64,000 nt of DNA from CAWABB01 sp963780165. GTDB taxonomy: Bacteria; Bacteroidota; Ignavibacteria; UBA10030; UBA6906. Positions 17,200 to 26,486 of the stretch are shown in pieces (position 1 is the first letter of the stretch; every line of letters begins with the position of its first letter). A model generated the notes under the pieces. That model saw only the letters and a program-made list of their open reading frames with translations. It was not told the origin of the DNA and did no database searches. The position numbers were made by a program, and so were the translations under genes. Where the stretch lies: the NCBI GenBank assembly GCA_963780165.1, contig CAWABB010000001.1, positions 372,001 through 436,000 on the forward strand, in the 5' to 3' direction.

Positions 17200-18946
17200 G
17201 GACTTTCCCCTGCGAGAATGAATCGCCCTTGCCCAACGCAAAGCTGATGCCGATCACGCCCAGCGGGGTGTCGGTCCGGATGCCCACGCCGTAACCGAAC
17301 AGGAACTCCTCCACCCCCTCAATGTCCGGAGCCGTACTCCCGCTCCGCGAATAGTACCCCGGGTCGAAGAAACCGTACACAAACGACCGTCGCCCGGTGA
17401 GCAGCCGGTATTCGATGTTGGCCCAGAGAGCGAGGGTCGCCAGGAACTGCAACTCCCGGTACCCGCGCAAAGTCGTCGTGCCTCCGAAGCGTATCATGTC
17501 GCTCTCTTCGACGGCCGGTCCCTTCACCTGCCGGCCGTGAAATCCGGCGGCGATGACCTGACGGGAAACGAACCCCGTATAGAACTCGAGGTCCGTTCTG
17601 AAGCGCTGGATGGTCGATGTGCCTTCGTTCAGGGTGGCAACGGCAGGCTCGGTGAGGCGCTTTCTGCTGTAGGCGTAGTCAGTGAGGAGCAGGAGACCGT
17701 TTTCGGGGCTGAGGAGATCGTCGCGGGTATCATAGCGGAACGATAGCCCCGCCGTCGTGGAGGAGCTCCTGGAAACCCGTGCGGTCGAGACCGTGCTCGA
17801 CGGGATGACCTGTTCGTCGGCGATGCTGGACCCGAGGATGATCGCATCGGAGAGAACGATTTCCACGGAGCCGTCAAGCACGCGCCGGACATAGGCCGAG
17901 TCCTGCTGGCGCTGGAAGAACCCGACGCCGGCGTTGAGCGGCCACCCGAACAGCCAGGGCTCCATGTATCTGAACGCCAGCTCCTGGGAGGAACGCTCGT
18001 CCCGCTGCCACCGGACGCTCAACCGCCTCCCTGTGCCGAACAGGTTCCGCATGCCGACGGACACCAGGCCGGTGAGGACGCCTCCCTCCCCTGATGCCGC
18101 CGGTTGATATCCGAGGATCCCGTCGAACGTGTTGCTGGCCCCTTCTGTCACCCGGAACAGCACGCCGGTCCCTGCGCCGCGCTCGTAGAGCTCGGGCTCC
18201 GCCACGCTCGAGAAGATGTTCAGGCGGCTGAGCCTTCTCCGCACGCTCTCGGCCACGCGGGGGTCATACACGTCGCCGATCATTCCCCGCGCCTCGCGCT
18301 CAACCACGTCGGGCGAAGTCTCGGTGACTCCTTCCACCCGGATCTCTCCGACCACCGCCCGCGTCCCTTCCTCGACGCTGACCACGACCTCGAGCGAATC
18401 CACCTCGTCTCCCGGAGTTACCGCGAGCCGGCTCACCGCAGCGCGGGCAAACGGAAAGCCGGATCGCTCGTAGTCCTCCAGAAGCCCCGAGAGATCCGCC
18501 TCGAGGAGCGCGGGATCGAGCGGATCGCCGATCGATGTTTCGAATCGAGAGGCCGCCACCTCCGCGCTCATGCCCGACATCCCTTGAATGGTGACGCGCC
18601 CGACGACAGTCCTTCGCCCTTCCAGAATTTCAAATGACAGCGCCACGCGGGCACTGTCCGGCGTAAACTCGGCGATGGGCTCGGGAACGCGCACATTCAG
18701 ATATCCCGCGGAACGGTACCGCTGCTCGAGGAGCCGGCGGCTTTCAGCAACGCGGGCCGTGCTCAGGCTGTCGCCCTGACGGAGAGTCATCAGCTCAAGA
18801 AGCTCGCGGGATGAGAATGCGGTGTTGCCGCGGACATCAATGGTGCGGAGTTCCGCCGCTTCGGCGACGAAGGAGAACAGACAGACGAGTGCGGCGAGAG
18901 TCTTCAGTGGGGGGAAAGAGAATGTGTGCGCGCCATGTGCGGTCAC
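17174..18946 (-). CDS. BamA/TamA-family outer membrane assembly protein
   Basis: A 590-residue Omp85-superfamily protein. An N-terminal signal (FPPLKTLAALVCLFSFVAEAAEL) is followed by three to four POTRA-like repeats; motifs such as IDVRGNTAFSSRELLEL, RVTIQGMSGMS and IRVEGVTETSPDVV mark their starts. A C-terminal beta-barrel of ~300 residues follows, with the family's GRRSFVYGFFDPGYY and FLFGYGVGIRTDTPLG segments and a terminal phenylalanine. It is shorter than a canonical five-POTRA BamA (~800), so it may be a TamA-like paralogue or the lineage's BamA. The GTG at 18946 is used because the signal peptide begins there, 14 nt after the GWxTD stop; longer readings overlap that gene. Confidence 0.85.
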   Translation of the reverse strand: MTAHGAHTFSFPPLKTLAALVCLFSFVAEAAELRTIDVRGNTAFSSRELLELMTLRQGDSLSTARVAESRRLLEQRYRSAGYLNVRVPEPIAEFTPDSARVALSFEILEGRRTVVGRVTIQGMSGMSAEVAASRFETSIGDPLDPALLEADLSGLLEDYERSGFPFARAAVSRLAVTPGDEVDSLEVVVSVEEGTRAVVGEIRVEGVTETSPDVVEREARGMIGDVYDPRVAESVRRRLSRLNIFSSVAEPELYERGAGTGVLFRVTEGASNTFDGILGYQPAASGEGGVLTGLVSVGMRNLFGTGRRLSVRWQRDERSSQELAFRYMEPWLFGWPLNAGVGFFQRQQDSAYVRRVLDGSVEIVLSDAIILGSSIADEQVIPSSTVSTARVSRSSSTTAGLSFRYDTRDDLLSPENGLLLLTDYAYSRKRLTEPAVATLNEGTSTIQRFRTDLEFYTGFVSRQVIAAGFHGRQVKGPAVEESDMIRFGGTTTLRGYRELQFLATLALWANIEYRLLTGRRSFVYGFFDPGYYSRSGSTAPDIEGVEEFLFGYGVGIRTDTPLGVIGISFALGKGDSFSQGKVHVGLVNEF

Positions 18947-18960
18947 GCGTCGTCGGGTCC

Positions 18961-20280
18961 TTATTTGACCCGCTGCCAGGCTTCCCAGACCGGAGTGATC
19001 AGCCGGTAGTCTCCAAATCCGGTGTCGTCCACAAACACAAACTCGTAGCTGATGTCGTAGTAGCGCCAGATCTCGTACGGCTTGGAGTCGAGTTCGAAAG
19101 GATGCCGGGAGACGTCGCTTGGAGGGCCGAACATCATGTAGACCATCCCCATATCCGTCCGCCATCCCTCGCGGTGGTGTGTGAAATGCTTGTTCGCATA
19201 CTCGGCCCGGCGGTAGTACTCTTCCATCCGCTCGTTCCGCTCCGTGTTGGGATTCGGATCGCGGCGTTTCCAGAACTCCAGCAGCCTCGCCTGCTTTTCT
19301 TCTTCCGTCTTCGCCTCTTCCAGCACGTCGAATTCTTTGTCCCTCGCGATGTACCGGACCTGGTCAATGGCCAGGTCGAGGCTCTTCACTCCCACCGGGA
19401 AGTACTGCCACCTCACGAACATCGGCCGGTCTGTGCTGGCGAGATAGGCGTCCGGGTCCTGCGGAATGGAATCGCGTCGGAATGCGCGCACGAAAAGACG
19501 GTAGTCCCCGAGGGTCAGCGACGCATGGGGGATCCTGATAAGAAACTCGTTCCGTCCGGGCTTCATCGCCACGAGAGTATCGACCTGGAGCTTGCTGTCC
19601 CCCTTCTCCCCGATCACGCTGGCGACAAGCATCAGGGAGTCGACCTGCATATGATTGTAGGCCTCCAGATACGCGAAGAAGGCCTCAGGGATGCCTCCGA
19701 CATTGCCGGAGACATTGGGCACCATTGCCTTCTTCCCCGCCCGCTCGGTGATCTTGCTGACGATCAGGATGTCGCTCAGGACGAGGGGAGGGGTCTTGTA
19801 CTCGCTGACCAGGAGTCGGCGGACACGGCGGCGCATTGTTTTCGTTTCGTTGTCGCGTACAGATGCGGCAACCACGTAGCGTCCGGGAATCACGCTGAAA
19901 ACACGCTGCGTGAGGCTGTAAAGGTTGGAAGAAACGGACTGGTCGAACGTGACGCCCTTGACCTCCTCGACCCAGCTCTTCTCCGTGATCAGATTTTCGA
20001 GGGTGTCGTAGATCGAGAGGGTCAACTCATAGGATGCGTCGTAGAGCTCGTCGTTCTTGACAAACGTGAGCAGCTCATACCCGACCTGGACGAAGACGTC
20101 GAGGCGGCTACCCTCCGCCTGGTCGGCGAAGCTCACGGCATCGAGGTAGAAATGCCCGTCCCTTGGATCGCTCTGAACCGCGCTGGCTTCCACCTGCCCG
20201 CGGGCAGCGGGAGCCGCGAGCGCCAGCGCCGCACACACCATCCAGAAGGCGTGGGGGACCAGGCGACGTTTAGGAGGCAT
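18961..20280 (-). CDS. GWxTD domain-containing exported protein
   Basis: A 439-residue protein with a signal peptide (RRLVPHAFWMVCAALALAAPAARG). A beta-rich middle follows, then a C-terminal GWxTD domain with the hallmark GWRTDMGMVYMMFGPP at ~residue 380 and a YEIWRYYDISYEFVFVD segment. The GWxTD family is found mainly in Ignavibacteria, Acidobacteria and relatives and has no defined biochemistry. Its place directly before the bamA-like gene suggests an envelope role. The ATG at 20280 overlaps the rimO stop by 11 nt. There is no internal Shine-Dalgarno sequence, so translation is probably coupled. In-frame ATGs at 20304 and 20310 are alternatives but precede the signal peptide. Confidence 0.85.
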   Translation of the reverse strand: MPPKRRLVPHAFWMVCAALALAAPAARGQVEASAVQSDPRDGHFYLDAVSFADQAEGSRLDVFVQVGYELLTFVKNDELYDASYELTLSIYDTLENLITEKSWVEEVKGVTFDQSVSSNLYSLTQRVFSVIPGRYVVAASVRDNETKTMRRRVRRLLVSEYKTPPLVLSDILIVSKITERAGKKAMVPNVSGNVGGIPEAFFAYLEAYNHMQVDSLMLVASVIGEKGDSKLQVDTLVAMKPGRNEFLIRIPHASLTLGDYRLFVRAFRRDSIPQDPDAYLASTDRPMFVRWQYFPVGVKSLDLAIDQVRYIARDKEFDVLEEAKTEEEKQARLLEFWKRRDPNPNTERNERMEEYYRRAEYANKHFTHHREGWRTDMGMVYMMFGPPSDVSRHPFELDSKPYEIWRYYDISYEFVFVDDTGFGDYRLITPVWEAWQRVK

Positions 20281-21574
20281 TGTGGAGGTGTCCGACCAGA
20301 TCATACTCATATGCCTCAACAATGTCAATCCGCGAAAAGGTCCCCACCGCCGGAAGATGCCGGCCGTGGACGATGACTTCGTTGTCGACCTCCGGGGCAT
20401 CCGCCTCCGTCCGGCCAACCGCGTATCCCCCTTCATGGCGGTCGATGAGCACCGTCTGCGTCGAGCCGATCAGCCCGGCGTTCCTTTCGTCCGAGATCTC
20501 CTGCTGGAGCTCCATGACGGCGTCGCGCCTCCGGGCCTTCTCCGCCGGCGCGATCGGATCGCCCAGCGGGGCCGCCGTCGTTCCCTCTTCTTCCGAATAC
20601 GTGAAGACGCCGAGTCGCTCGAAGCGCGTTTCCCCGACGAACCGGAGGAGCTCTTCGAACTCCGCGACGCCCTCGTCGGGGTAACCGACGATCAGCGTCG
20701 TGCGAAGCGTGATGCCCGGGACCCGCGCGCGGATCGTGTCGATCAATTCGCGCACGGCCCGTCCCGAAATCCCCCGGCGCATCGACTTCAAGACCGCGTC
20801 CGCGGAGTGCTGGATCGGCATGTCGATGTATTTGCAGATGCGGGGATGGTCCTTGATCACGTCCAGAACGTCCAGGGGAAACTTCGCGGGGAAAGCATAC
20901 ATGAGCCTGACCCACGAGATGCCGGGAATGTCCGCCAGCCGCTCGAGGAGCGCTGCGAGCGTCCGGGCCCCGGTGCGATCGAGGCCGTAGTAGGTCGTAT
21001 CCTGCCCGATGACCACGAGCTCTCGCACCCCTCCCGCGGCAAGCGCGGCCGCTTCTTCGAGGATGCCCTCCAGGGGGCGGGTCACGTGGCCGCCGCGCAT
21101 CAACGGAATGGCGCAGAATGAGCACGGGTTGTCGCAACCCTCGGAGATCTTGAGGAACGCGGTGTGTGAGGGGGTTGTCAGAACACGTTCGCCCAGGAGC
21201 TCGGTCCGTAGTCTTCCGCCGAGCTCCTGCAGTATCGCTGCGGCCTCGTTGGAACCGAAGAGCCGATCCACCTCCGGGATCTCGCGCTGAAGGTCAGACT
21301 TATACCGCTCCGTGAGGCACCCCATCGCATAGACGCGCTTGAGCCTCCCGCGCGCTTTCCGCTTCACCTGCTCGAAGATGGTATCCAGAGACTCTTCTTT
21401 CGCCGCCTGGATGAACCCGCAGGTGTTCACGATCGCGATGTCGGCGTCCTCCACCGAGGGCACGACCTCGATGGAATTCAGACGGAGCTGCGCCATGAGC
21501 TTTTCGGAATCTACGACGTTCTTTGCGCAGCCCATGGTGATGACATGGACCCTGTGCCGACGGCGGGTATTCAC
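20270..21574 (-). CDS. rimO: ribosomal protein S12 methylthiotransferase RimO
   Basis: A 434-residue radical-SAM enzyme that methylthiolates the conserved aspartate of ribosomal protein S12. The N-terminal MTTase domain has its three cluster cysteines in TMGCAKNVVDSE, NTCGFI and MGCLTERY. The radical-SAM CxxxCxxC is in GCDNPCSFCAIPLMRG, and a C-terminal TRAM domain ends the protein (GRHLPAVGTFSRIDIVEAYEYDLVGHL). RimO rather than MiaB is indicated by VDRLFGSNE and the short N-terminus. The GTG at 21574 is the likely start, 7 nt after the cdsA stop. Confidence 0.94.
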   Translation of the reverse strand: MNTRRRHRVHVITMGCAKNVVDSEKLMAQLRLNSIEVVPSVEDADIAIVNTCGFIQAAKEESLDTIFEQVKRKARGRLKRVYAMGCLTERYKSDLQREIPEVDRLFGSNEAAAILQELGGRLRTELLGERVLTTPSHTAFLKISEGCDNPCSFCAIPLMRGGHVTRPLEGILEEAAALAAGGVRELVVIGQDTTYYGLDRTGARTLAALLERLADIPGISWVRLMYAFPAKFPLDVLDVIKDHPRICKYIDMPIQHSADAVLKSMRRGISGRAVRELIDTIRARVPGITLRTTLIVGYPDEGVAEFEELLRFVGETRFERLGVFTYSEEEGTTAAPLGDPIAPAEKARRRDAVMELQQEISDERNAGLIGSTQTVLIDRHEGGYAVGRTEADAPEVDNEVIVHGRHLPAVGTFSRIDIVEAYEYDLVGHLHNAS

Positions 21575-21581
21575 GGAAGGC

Positions 21582-22532
21582 TCAGATCGCGAAGACGATG
21601 AAATCGAGGTAGAGGTAGAGAATCGGCGACACAAACACGAGGCTGTCAAAGCGGTCCAGGACGCCTCCGTGCCCCGGGATCATCTGAGAGGAATCCTTCA
21701 CGCCGGCGTCGCGCTTGAAGAGGGACTCCACCAGGTCGCCGGCCTGGCCGAGGATCCCGACGATGAAGCCGCACACGACGGCTTCGCCGACCGAGAGGTA
21801 CGGGAGGAAGAATGCCCGCGCGACGACGAAGGCAGCAACTGCGCCAATGAACCCGGCGACTGCCCCCTCCACGGTCTTCTTCGGGCTCACGCGCTCAAAC
21901 AGCTTGTGCCGCCCGAACGCGCGGCCGGCAAAGTATGCGGCGGAGTCGCACACCCAGATGGCCGCGAAGATCGTGATGACCGTGGCCGCCCCCCAGTGGT
22001 CCAGCGTGGCCAACACCCCGGACGGGGGAACAGCGGCAGAGACGCCGAACACCCTGAAGATGGGGAAATGTTCCACCCCGAAAAGCTCCCGGATTCCGAG
22101 CAGCGATCCGCTGAACAAGGAAACGTAGGCGGGGCCGAGCACCGTCACAGCTGCGTTCGCAAGGCTGCCCGGTTTTCCACGAAAGAGCTCGACGAGAAGA
22201 ATGACGGGCACGAACAGCAACAGGACAATGAGGAAGGACTGAGAGAGCGTGGGCGAGGGGAAACTCACTCCCGCCCGGTCCAGATACAGCGAGAACGTCC
22301 CGCGGAGCCGGTCGGTCAGAAATACGGTGGTAAGCGCTACGCCAAACGCCACGCCGATCCACGTGATCGGGGCATACCCCTTCTCTTTCGCAAGCCTGAA
22401 GAACTCCAGCAGGCCGGCGACGGAGACCGCGACGACAAACCCGTAAAAGTAAAAACCTCCCGCAAACACAAGCAGGAGGATGAGCGGGATGCCGACCAGT
22501 GCAACGAGGATGCGTGTCGCGAGGTTACTCAC
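21582..22532 (-). CDS. cdsA: phosphatidate cytidylyltransferase
   Basis: A 316-residue polytopic inner-membrane enzyme that makes CDP-diacylglycerol from CTP and phosphatidate, the branch point of phospholipid synthesis. The CDS signature is intact near the C-terminus: SLFKRDAGVKDSSQMIPGHG then GVLDRFDS. There are about eight to nine hydrophobic segments. The start overlaps the CPBP protease stop by 4 nt (ATGA). cdsA commonly sits in an outer-membrane assembly neighbourhood with bamA, and here it is separated from the bamA-like gene by rimO and GWxTD. Confidence 0.95.
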   Translation of the reverse strand: MSNLATRILVALVGIPLILLLVFAGGFYFYGFVVAVSVAGLLEFFRLAKEKGYAPITWIGVAFGVALTTVFLTDRLRGTFSLYLDRAGVSFPSPTLSQSFLIVLLLFVPVILLVELFRGKPGSLANAAVTVLGPAYVSLFSGSLLGIRELFGVEHFPIFRVFGVSAAVPPSGVLATLDHWGAATVITIFAAIWVCDSAAYFAGRAFGRHKLFERVSPKKTVEGAVAGFIGAVAAFVVARAFFLPYLSVGEAVVCGFIVGILGQAGDLVESLFKRDAGVKDSSQMIPGHGGVLDRFDSLVFVSPILYLYLDFIVFAI

Positions 22533-23461
22533 GCGGTGTCATTCTGTTCGGGTTCAGTCAATCGTTTAAAATACAAAAGGCTGACCAGAAAAACCATGCC
22601 GAAAAACGACGTGTTCACGGCCACGAGAGAGAGCGACGCGGTCTGGTCCGGCGCAAGGACCACGAAATCGTCCCTGATCTTCAGATAGGTGGCGGTACAG
22701 GCGATGAAGTTGTTGAAGAAATGCGCGGCGACCGCCAGCGTTATATTCTGGGAGCGGTACACCAGATACCCGAAGAAGATGCCGAGAGCGACCAGAGGAA
22801 CGAGGCTGAAGGGGTTCATGTGGAACGCTCCGAAGATCACGCCGGCGAGCATCGCTCCCCGCAATCCCCCCACCGTCTCCTCCATGCTTCGCTGGACAAT
22901 CCCCCGGAAGAGGAACTCCTCTGCGAGCGCCGGGACCACCGCGACAATCAACACCACGAAGATGAACTCCGGAACCGACTCTGCTCCTACCAGAATGCGG
23001 TAGGTTTCCTCGAAGAGTTCCTTGATGCGCTCGACGATCACGCGGACGTTGTCCGGAAGCGGGATCGCCTCCTGGAGCGCGAGATACCCCTGGAGGACCT
23101 GCTGAAGCGAAAAGACCGCTACCACGGTGACGACGATCTCAATCGGCGACGGCAGCTTCATGCGGAGATACCCCGGGACGTCCGGCGTCCGCAGCCTGAT
23201 CAGCACGAGCGCGGGCAGCAGGATGCCGGTGATCTGCCCGAGCAACGTGAACCACCGGAACAGCCCGACCGTGTCGGCTTTCGGCTGGCCGCCGAACAGG
23301 AGGAGCGCAGCGCCCCCGAGAACCTGATACAGGACGAACACCACGATCAGCGAGAAGACGGCAAACCCGATCGGCGACATGCGCTGGATAACGTTGCCGC
23401 CCCGGGTCCCCGGCGGCGTGCTTCCGGTTCCCGCCTGGTCGAGCCGGTCCTGTTCCATCAA
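22529..23461 (-). CDS. CPBP family intramembrane metalloprotease
   Basis: A 310-residue membrane protein with about eight helices and the three CPBP (Abi/Rce1-like) motifs: EEFLFRG (EExxxR) near residue 180, FGAFHMN (FxxxH) and HFFNNF (HxxxN). Together these form the glutamate/histidine active site. Family members include prenyl-protein-type proteases and bacteriocin self-immunity proteins; nothing local suggests the latter. It overlaps both neighbours by 4 nt (ATGA), indicating tight translational coupling within the operon. Confidence 0.9.
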   Translation of the reverse strand: MMEQDRLDQAGTGSTPPGTRGGNVIQRMSPIGFAVFSLIVVFVLYQVLGGAALLLFGGQPKADTVGLFRWFTLLGQITGILLPALVLIRLRTPDVPGYLRMKLPSPIEIVVTVVAVFSLQQVLQGYLALQEAIPLPDNVRVIVERIKELFEETYRILVGAESVPEFIFVVLIVAVVPALAEEFLFRGIVQRSMEETVGGLRGAMLAGVIFGAFHMNPFSLVPLVALGIFFGYLVYRSQNITLAVAAHFFNNFIACTATYLKIRDDFVVLAPDQTASLSLVAVNTSFFGMVFLVSLLYFKRLTEPEQNDTA

Positions 23462-24411
23462 CGCCCTCGCCCTTTGACCATGGCCGCCAGGAGCGGGATC
23501 ATCAGCTCATGATGGCCGGTGAAGTAGTATCCCTTCCCTCCGTCCTGCGTGGGTCGCAGCTGGACGTTCATCGTGGGGCGATACTGGTGGTTCATATCGA
23601 AGACCGCCGTCGTGAAGCCGCGCGCTTTTGCGCCGAGGTTCCGCGCGACGGTGAGCGCCTTCAGGAAGACCTCGGGGAGGATGACCGCCGAACCGATATT
23701 CAGGACCACCCCCCCGCCCCGGAGATCCATGCAGAGCCTGCACAGAAGGCGGAAGTCGCGGAACGAAAGCTCGCCGGTGGCGGCCCCATCCATGGTCGGC
23801 TGCTGGTGGATGATGTCGGTCCCGATGGCCGCATGCACGGTCGCCGGGATCCCGAGGCGATATGCTGCCAGCAGGACGCTGTGCGAGGAGACACGCTTGC
23901 GCCGGCGCGCCAACGCTTTTCCGAGCGCCTCACCGTAGCCAAGGTCTGTCGACCGGAATGCCTCCGTCAGCACGCCGTTGATAAACTCGCCGGTTTCGCG
24001 GGCCATCCCGAAGCGGCCGTCGGCCAGGTTGGCCGCGACGTCCTCTGACGTCTTCCCCCAGAGCGCGGTCTCCACGTCGTGGATGGCGGCCGCGCTGTTC
24101 ATGGCAACGGCCGTGATCATCTTCCGCTTCATGAGATCGATGATGACCGGCGCCAGGCCCACCTTGATCACGTGGGCACCGAACATGACGATGACCGGCT
24201 TCCCCTCGCGGCGCGAGACGCGGATGTCCTGAACCAGCGCACGCAGGTCCGCACCCTTCAGGATCCGGGGCAACCCGCGGATGAACGCAGAGAAGGAGTC
24301 GCGATCCGCGTCGAACGGTGCCGCGAAATCCGCGGGCTGCACCTTGCTGTGACGCGACCCGACCGATATCGTCCGTACGCGCGAAAGATCTGCTCGAGTG
24401 AACCGTGTCAT
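23458..24411 (-). CDS. deoxyhypusine synthase-like protein of unknown function
   Basis: A 317-residue soluble protein. The segment VIVMFGAHVIKVGLAPVIID then LMKRKMITAVAMNSAAAIHD resembles the NAD-binding half of deoxyhypusine synthase, in which a region of the form G-x-L-x-x-x-G-(6)-D-(8)-V-(3)-T-(2)-G-(3)-H-D is typical. The remainder (GRFGMARETGEFINGVLTEA, GTDIIHQQPTMDGAATGELS, VLNIGSAVILPEVFLKAL) looks conserved but I cannot name a function. Bacterial DHS-like proteins elsewhere act as homospermidine synthases or are uncharacterised. The catalytic lysine of DHS was not located with certainty. It overlaps the CPBP gene by 4 nt and lies 25 nt after the DUF3108 gene. Confidence 0.55.
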   Translation of the reverse strand: MTRFTRADLSRVRTISVGSRHSKVQPADFAAPFDADRDSFSAFIRGLPRILKGADLRALVQDIRVSRREGKPVIVMFGAHVIKVGLAPVIIDLMKRKMITAVAMNSAAAIHDVETALWGKTSEDVAANLADGRFGMARETGEFINGVLTEAFRSTDLGYGEALGKALARRRKRVSSHSVLLAAYRLGIPATVHAAIGTDIIHQQPTMDGAATGELSFRDFRLLCRLCMDLRGGGVVLNIGSAVILPEVFLKALTVARNLGAKARGFTTAVFDMNHQYRPTMNVQLRPTQDGGKGYYFTGHHELMIPLLAAMVKGRGR

Positions 24412-24436
24412 GTGTGACTCGCTCCAGGTGCTCTTG

Positions 24437-25390
24437 TTACCGGATCAGCGAGGTCGGACGCCCCTGCAGGCCGGAATACTCTCGAAGCTCCGTGTCAATG
24501 GACCCGATGACCACCTTGCTGTTGATGCGGAGGGGAATCTTGAGCTCATCGTCCGACAGCCAGACCACGATTCGCCCCTCGCTCTTGAACAGGCCTCCCT
24601 CGCGGACCATCGGCTCCAGAACAATGGTATTGAACGTCCCCGCCGCCACTTCAAGCTCCTGCCGGCCGAGAATCTTGACCGCGAGGTCGTGCGTTTTGTC
24701 CTTGTAGAAGTTCTTCAGCATGATCAGATCGCCGGTGGCCCGCCCGGTGAAGTCGATCGTCCGGACATAGTAAAATGCCGACATGATGTCGTGAACATAG
24801 GGCGGGATCTCGTATTCCTTGTCGTCCGTCGTTCTCGCAATGTGTCTCGCCTGGTCGAAGGTTGCGACGAAATCTCGCCGGTAGGACCCCTCGCGTATGT
24901 GCTGTTCAAACCGCAACGGGACGACGGACTGGACGTCGATGAATGTCCTGTAGAGGTCATCCACCTTGTAGATCCACGAGAAACTCGGGAGAGAACTGAC
25001 CGTGACCTCGACGGCAAATGTCTGTCGCGCGTCGATCCAATCCAGCCGGGGAATGGCGAGGATCGCCTCTCCCGCCGTCACCATGCCGTAGCTCACGTCG
25101 AAGACCAGTTTCTCGCCGACGCCGAATGCCCGGTTCTCGACCGTCCTCCACTCGAACGTATCGAGCGTGTCAGCCTTTCTTCCCAGAGTGTCGCGCCGGC
25201 TGCCGGACGAGTCGGGCAGCCCGGAGAGCGCCTGCCGGATCGAGTCGCTCTTGACCGCACTGCTCGTGTCAGGCCTGATGAGCGGATTCGGAATCCGCTT
25301 CTCCTCCTGCGATGCCAGTTGAGAGGAGGCCAGGATGCCCATCGCCCCGGCCGCGACTGTCGCGAAGATAACCCCTCCCGGGCTACGCAT
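24437..25390 (-). CDS. DUF3108 domain-containing exported protein
   Basis: A 317-residue protein with an N-terminal hydrophobic export signal (GGVIFATVAAGAMGILASSQ), a Ser/Asp-rich linker, then a DUF3108 domain from ~residue 90. Recognisable pieces are FGVGEKLVFDVSYGMVTAGEA, YRRDFVATFDQARHIAR, HDIMSAFYYVRTID and GRIVVWLSDDELKIPLRINSKV. The family is periplasmic or lipoprotein-like and functionally undefined. The ATG at 25390 overlaps the end of the glycosyltransferase gene by 8 nt and has AAGGAG immediately upstream, so it is probably read by re-initiation. Confidence 0.85.
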   Translation of the reverse strand: MRSPGGVIFATVAAGAMGILASSQLASQEEKRIPNPLIRPDTSSAVKSDSIRQALSGLPDSSGSRRDTLGRKADTLDTFEWRTVENRAFGVGEKLVFDVSYGMVTAGEAILAIPRLDWIDARQTFAVEVTVSSLPSFSWIYKVDDLYRTFIDVQSVVPLRFEQHIREGSYRRDFVATFDQARHIARTTDDKEYEIPPYVHDIMSAFYYVRTIDFTGRATGDLIMLKNFYKDKTHDLAVKILGRQELEVAAGTFNTIVLEPMVREGGLFKSEGRIVVWLSDDELKIPLRINSKVVIGSIDTELREYSGLQGRPTSLIR

Positions 25391-26453
25391 GCTCCTTCTC
25401 CTTGACGGGTCGCGCAGGGTATCGCGCCAGCAGATCCTTCGCAGCGCGAACGGCGTCCTGGACTCCAATCGTCCCCATGCACGAACATTCGTTGTTCCGG
25501 TGGGCGGACGGACGCAGGCAGCGTGCCGGGTCAGGTGCCAGCACGACTGATTTCGCGCTGTACGGCCCCCACCGCTTCCGGCCCATCACGGGGACGGACG
25601 GATAGAAGCCGAGAACCGGCGTGCCGACAGCGACGGCGACATGAAGGGGACCGGTGGAATTGCCGATGAAGAGCCGTGAAGACTGGACCACGGCCGCAAG
25701 TTGCGGCACGCTCAGACGCCCGGCGAGGTTGACGGCGCCCGCGCAGCCCCCGACGACCGCCTGCGCCTTCGGCGCTTCCGGCCAGGTGCCGGTGACAAGG
25801 ATGGTCCCGGCCCCCGACGCCTGCAGCTCTTTCGCGAGCGCCGCAAACGATTCGATTGGCCAATCTGCCGCCGAGCCGCCGCTTCCCGGGTGCACGACGA
25901 TACGGCGATCTGACCGCACGCCCAGGGAACGCAGAATGTCCTCTGCTGACGCGCGGGTCTGTTCTGCGACGGTGACGCCGAACCTCGGAGCCGCAATCTC
26001 GTCGCGCGTGTCGCAGCCGAGCGGCGCCAGCAGGTGAAGATTGTACTCGAGCTCGTGGTGCTTTGCCTCGCTCCGGTGCTCGTAGATGCGGTGGGTCATC
26101 AGCGGCGAGTAGTACCTGTAACCCGTGCCGATCCGCACGGGGATTCCGGCAAGGGCGAGGAGGAGAGCGGCGCGCGGGTCTGGACGCACAAGAACGGCCG
26201 CGTCGAAACACTTTGCTTTCAGCGTCGAGAGGATGCTGCCGAAGGACACCAGTGCGCCGTCCTTGTCATACCAGATGATCTCGTCGACGAAGGGATTGCC
26301 CGTCACGATGGCACCGGTGTACTGCCGGAGCAGAACCGACAACCTGGCCCCGGGAAAGCATCGTCGGAGGGAAGACAGCACGGGGAGCGTGAGCACAACA
26401 TCGCCGAGCCTGTCGGTGCGTACGACGAGTATCCGTTCAGCGTGCAGCGGCAA
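25383..26453 (-). CDS. glycosyltransferase family 9 (heptosyltransferase-like)
   Basis: A 356-residue cytosolic/peripheral GT-B enzyme of the ADP-heptose:LPS heptosyltransferase family. The N-terminus ILVVRTDRLGDVVLTLPVLSSLR and the nucleotide-sugar motif VVHPGSGGSAADWPIESFAALA are diagnostic, as is FIGNSTGPLHVAVAVGTPVLGFY. A Cys-containing C-terminal stretch (PARCLRPSAHRNNECSCMGTI) is also common in such enzymes. It probably adds a sugar to the lipopolysaccharide core; the exact donor is not determinable. The start appears to be a TTG at 26453. It is the first gene of the ten-gene operon; its promoter is at 26487-26515. Confidence 0.9.
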   Translation of the reverse strand: MPLHAERILVVRTDRLGDVVLTLPVLSSLRRCFPGARLSVLLRQYTGAIVTGNPFVDEIIWYDKDGALVSFGSILSTLKAKCFDAAVLVRPDPRAALLLALAGIPVRIGTGYRYYSPLMTHRIYEHRSEAKHHELEYNLHLLAPLGCDTRDEIAAPRFGVTVAEQTRASAEDILRSLGVRSDRRIVVHPGSGGSAADWPIESFAALAKELQASGAGTILVTGTWPEAPKAQAVVGGCAGAVNLAGRLSVPQLAAVVQSSRLFIGNSTGPLHVAVAVGTPVLGFYPSVPVMGRKRWGPYSAKSVVLAPDPARCLRPSAHRNNECSCMGTIGVQDAVRAAKDLLARYPARPVKEKEHA

Positions 26454-26486
26454 GCCGTGTCAGCCTCATGAGTTCCAGGTTGGGTC

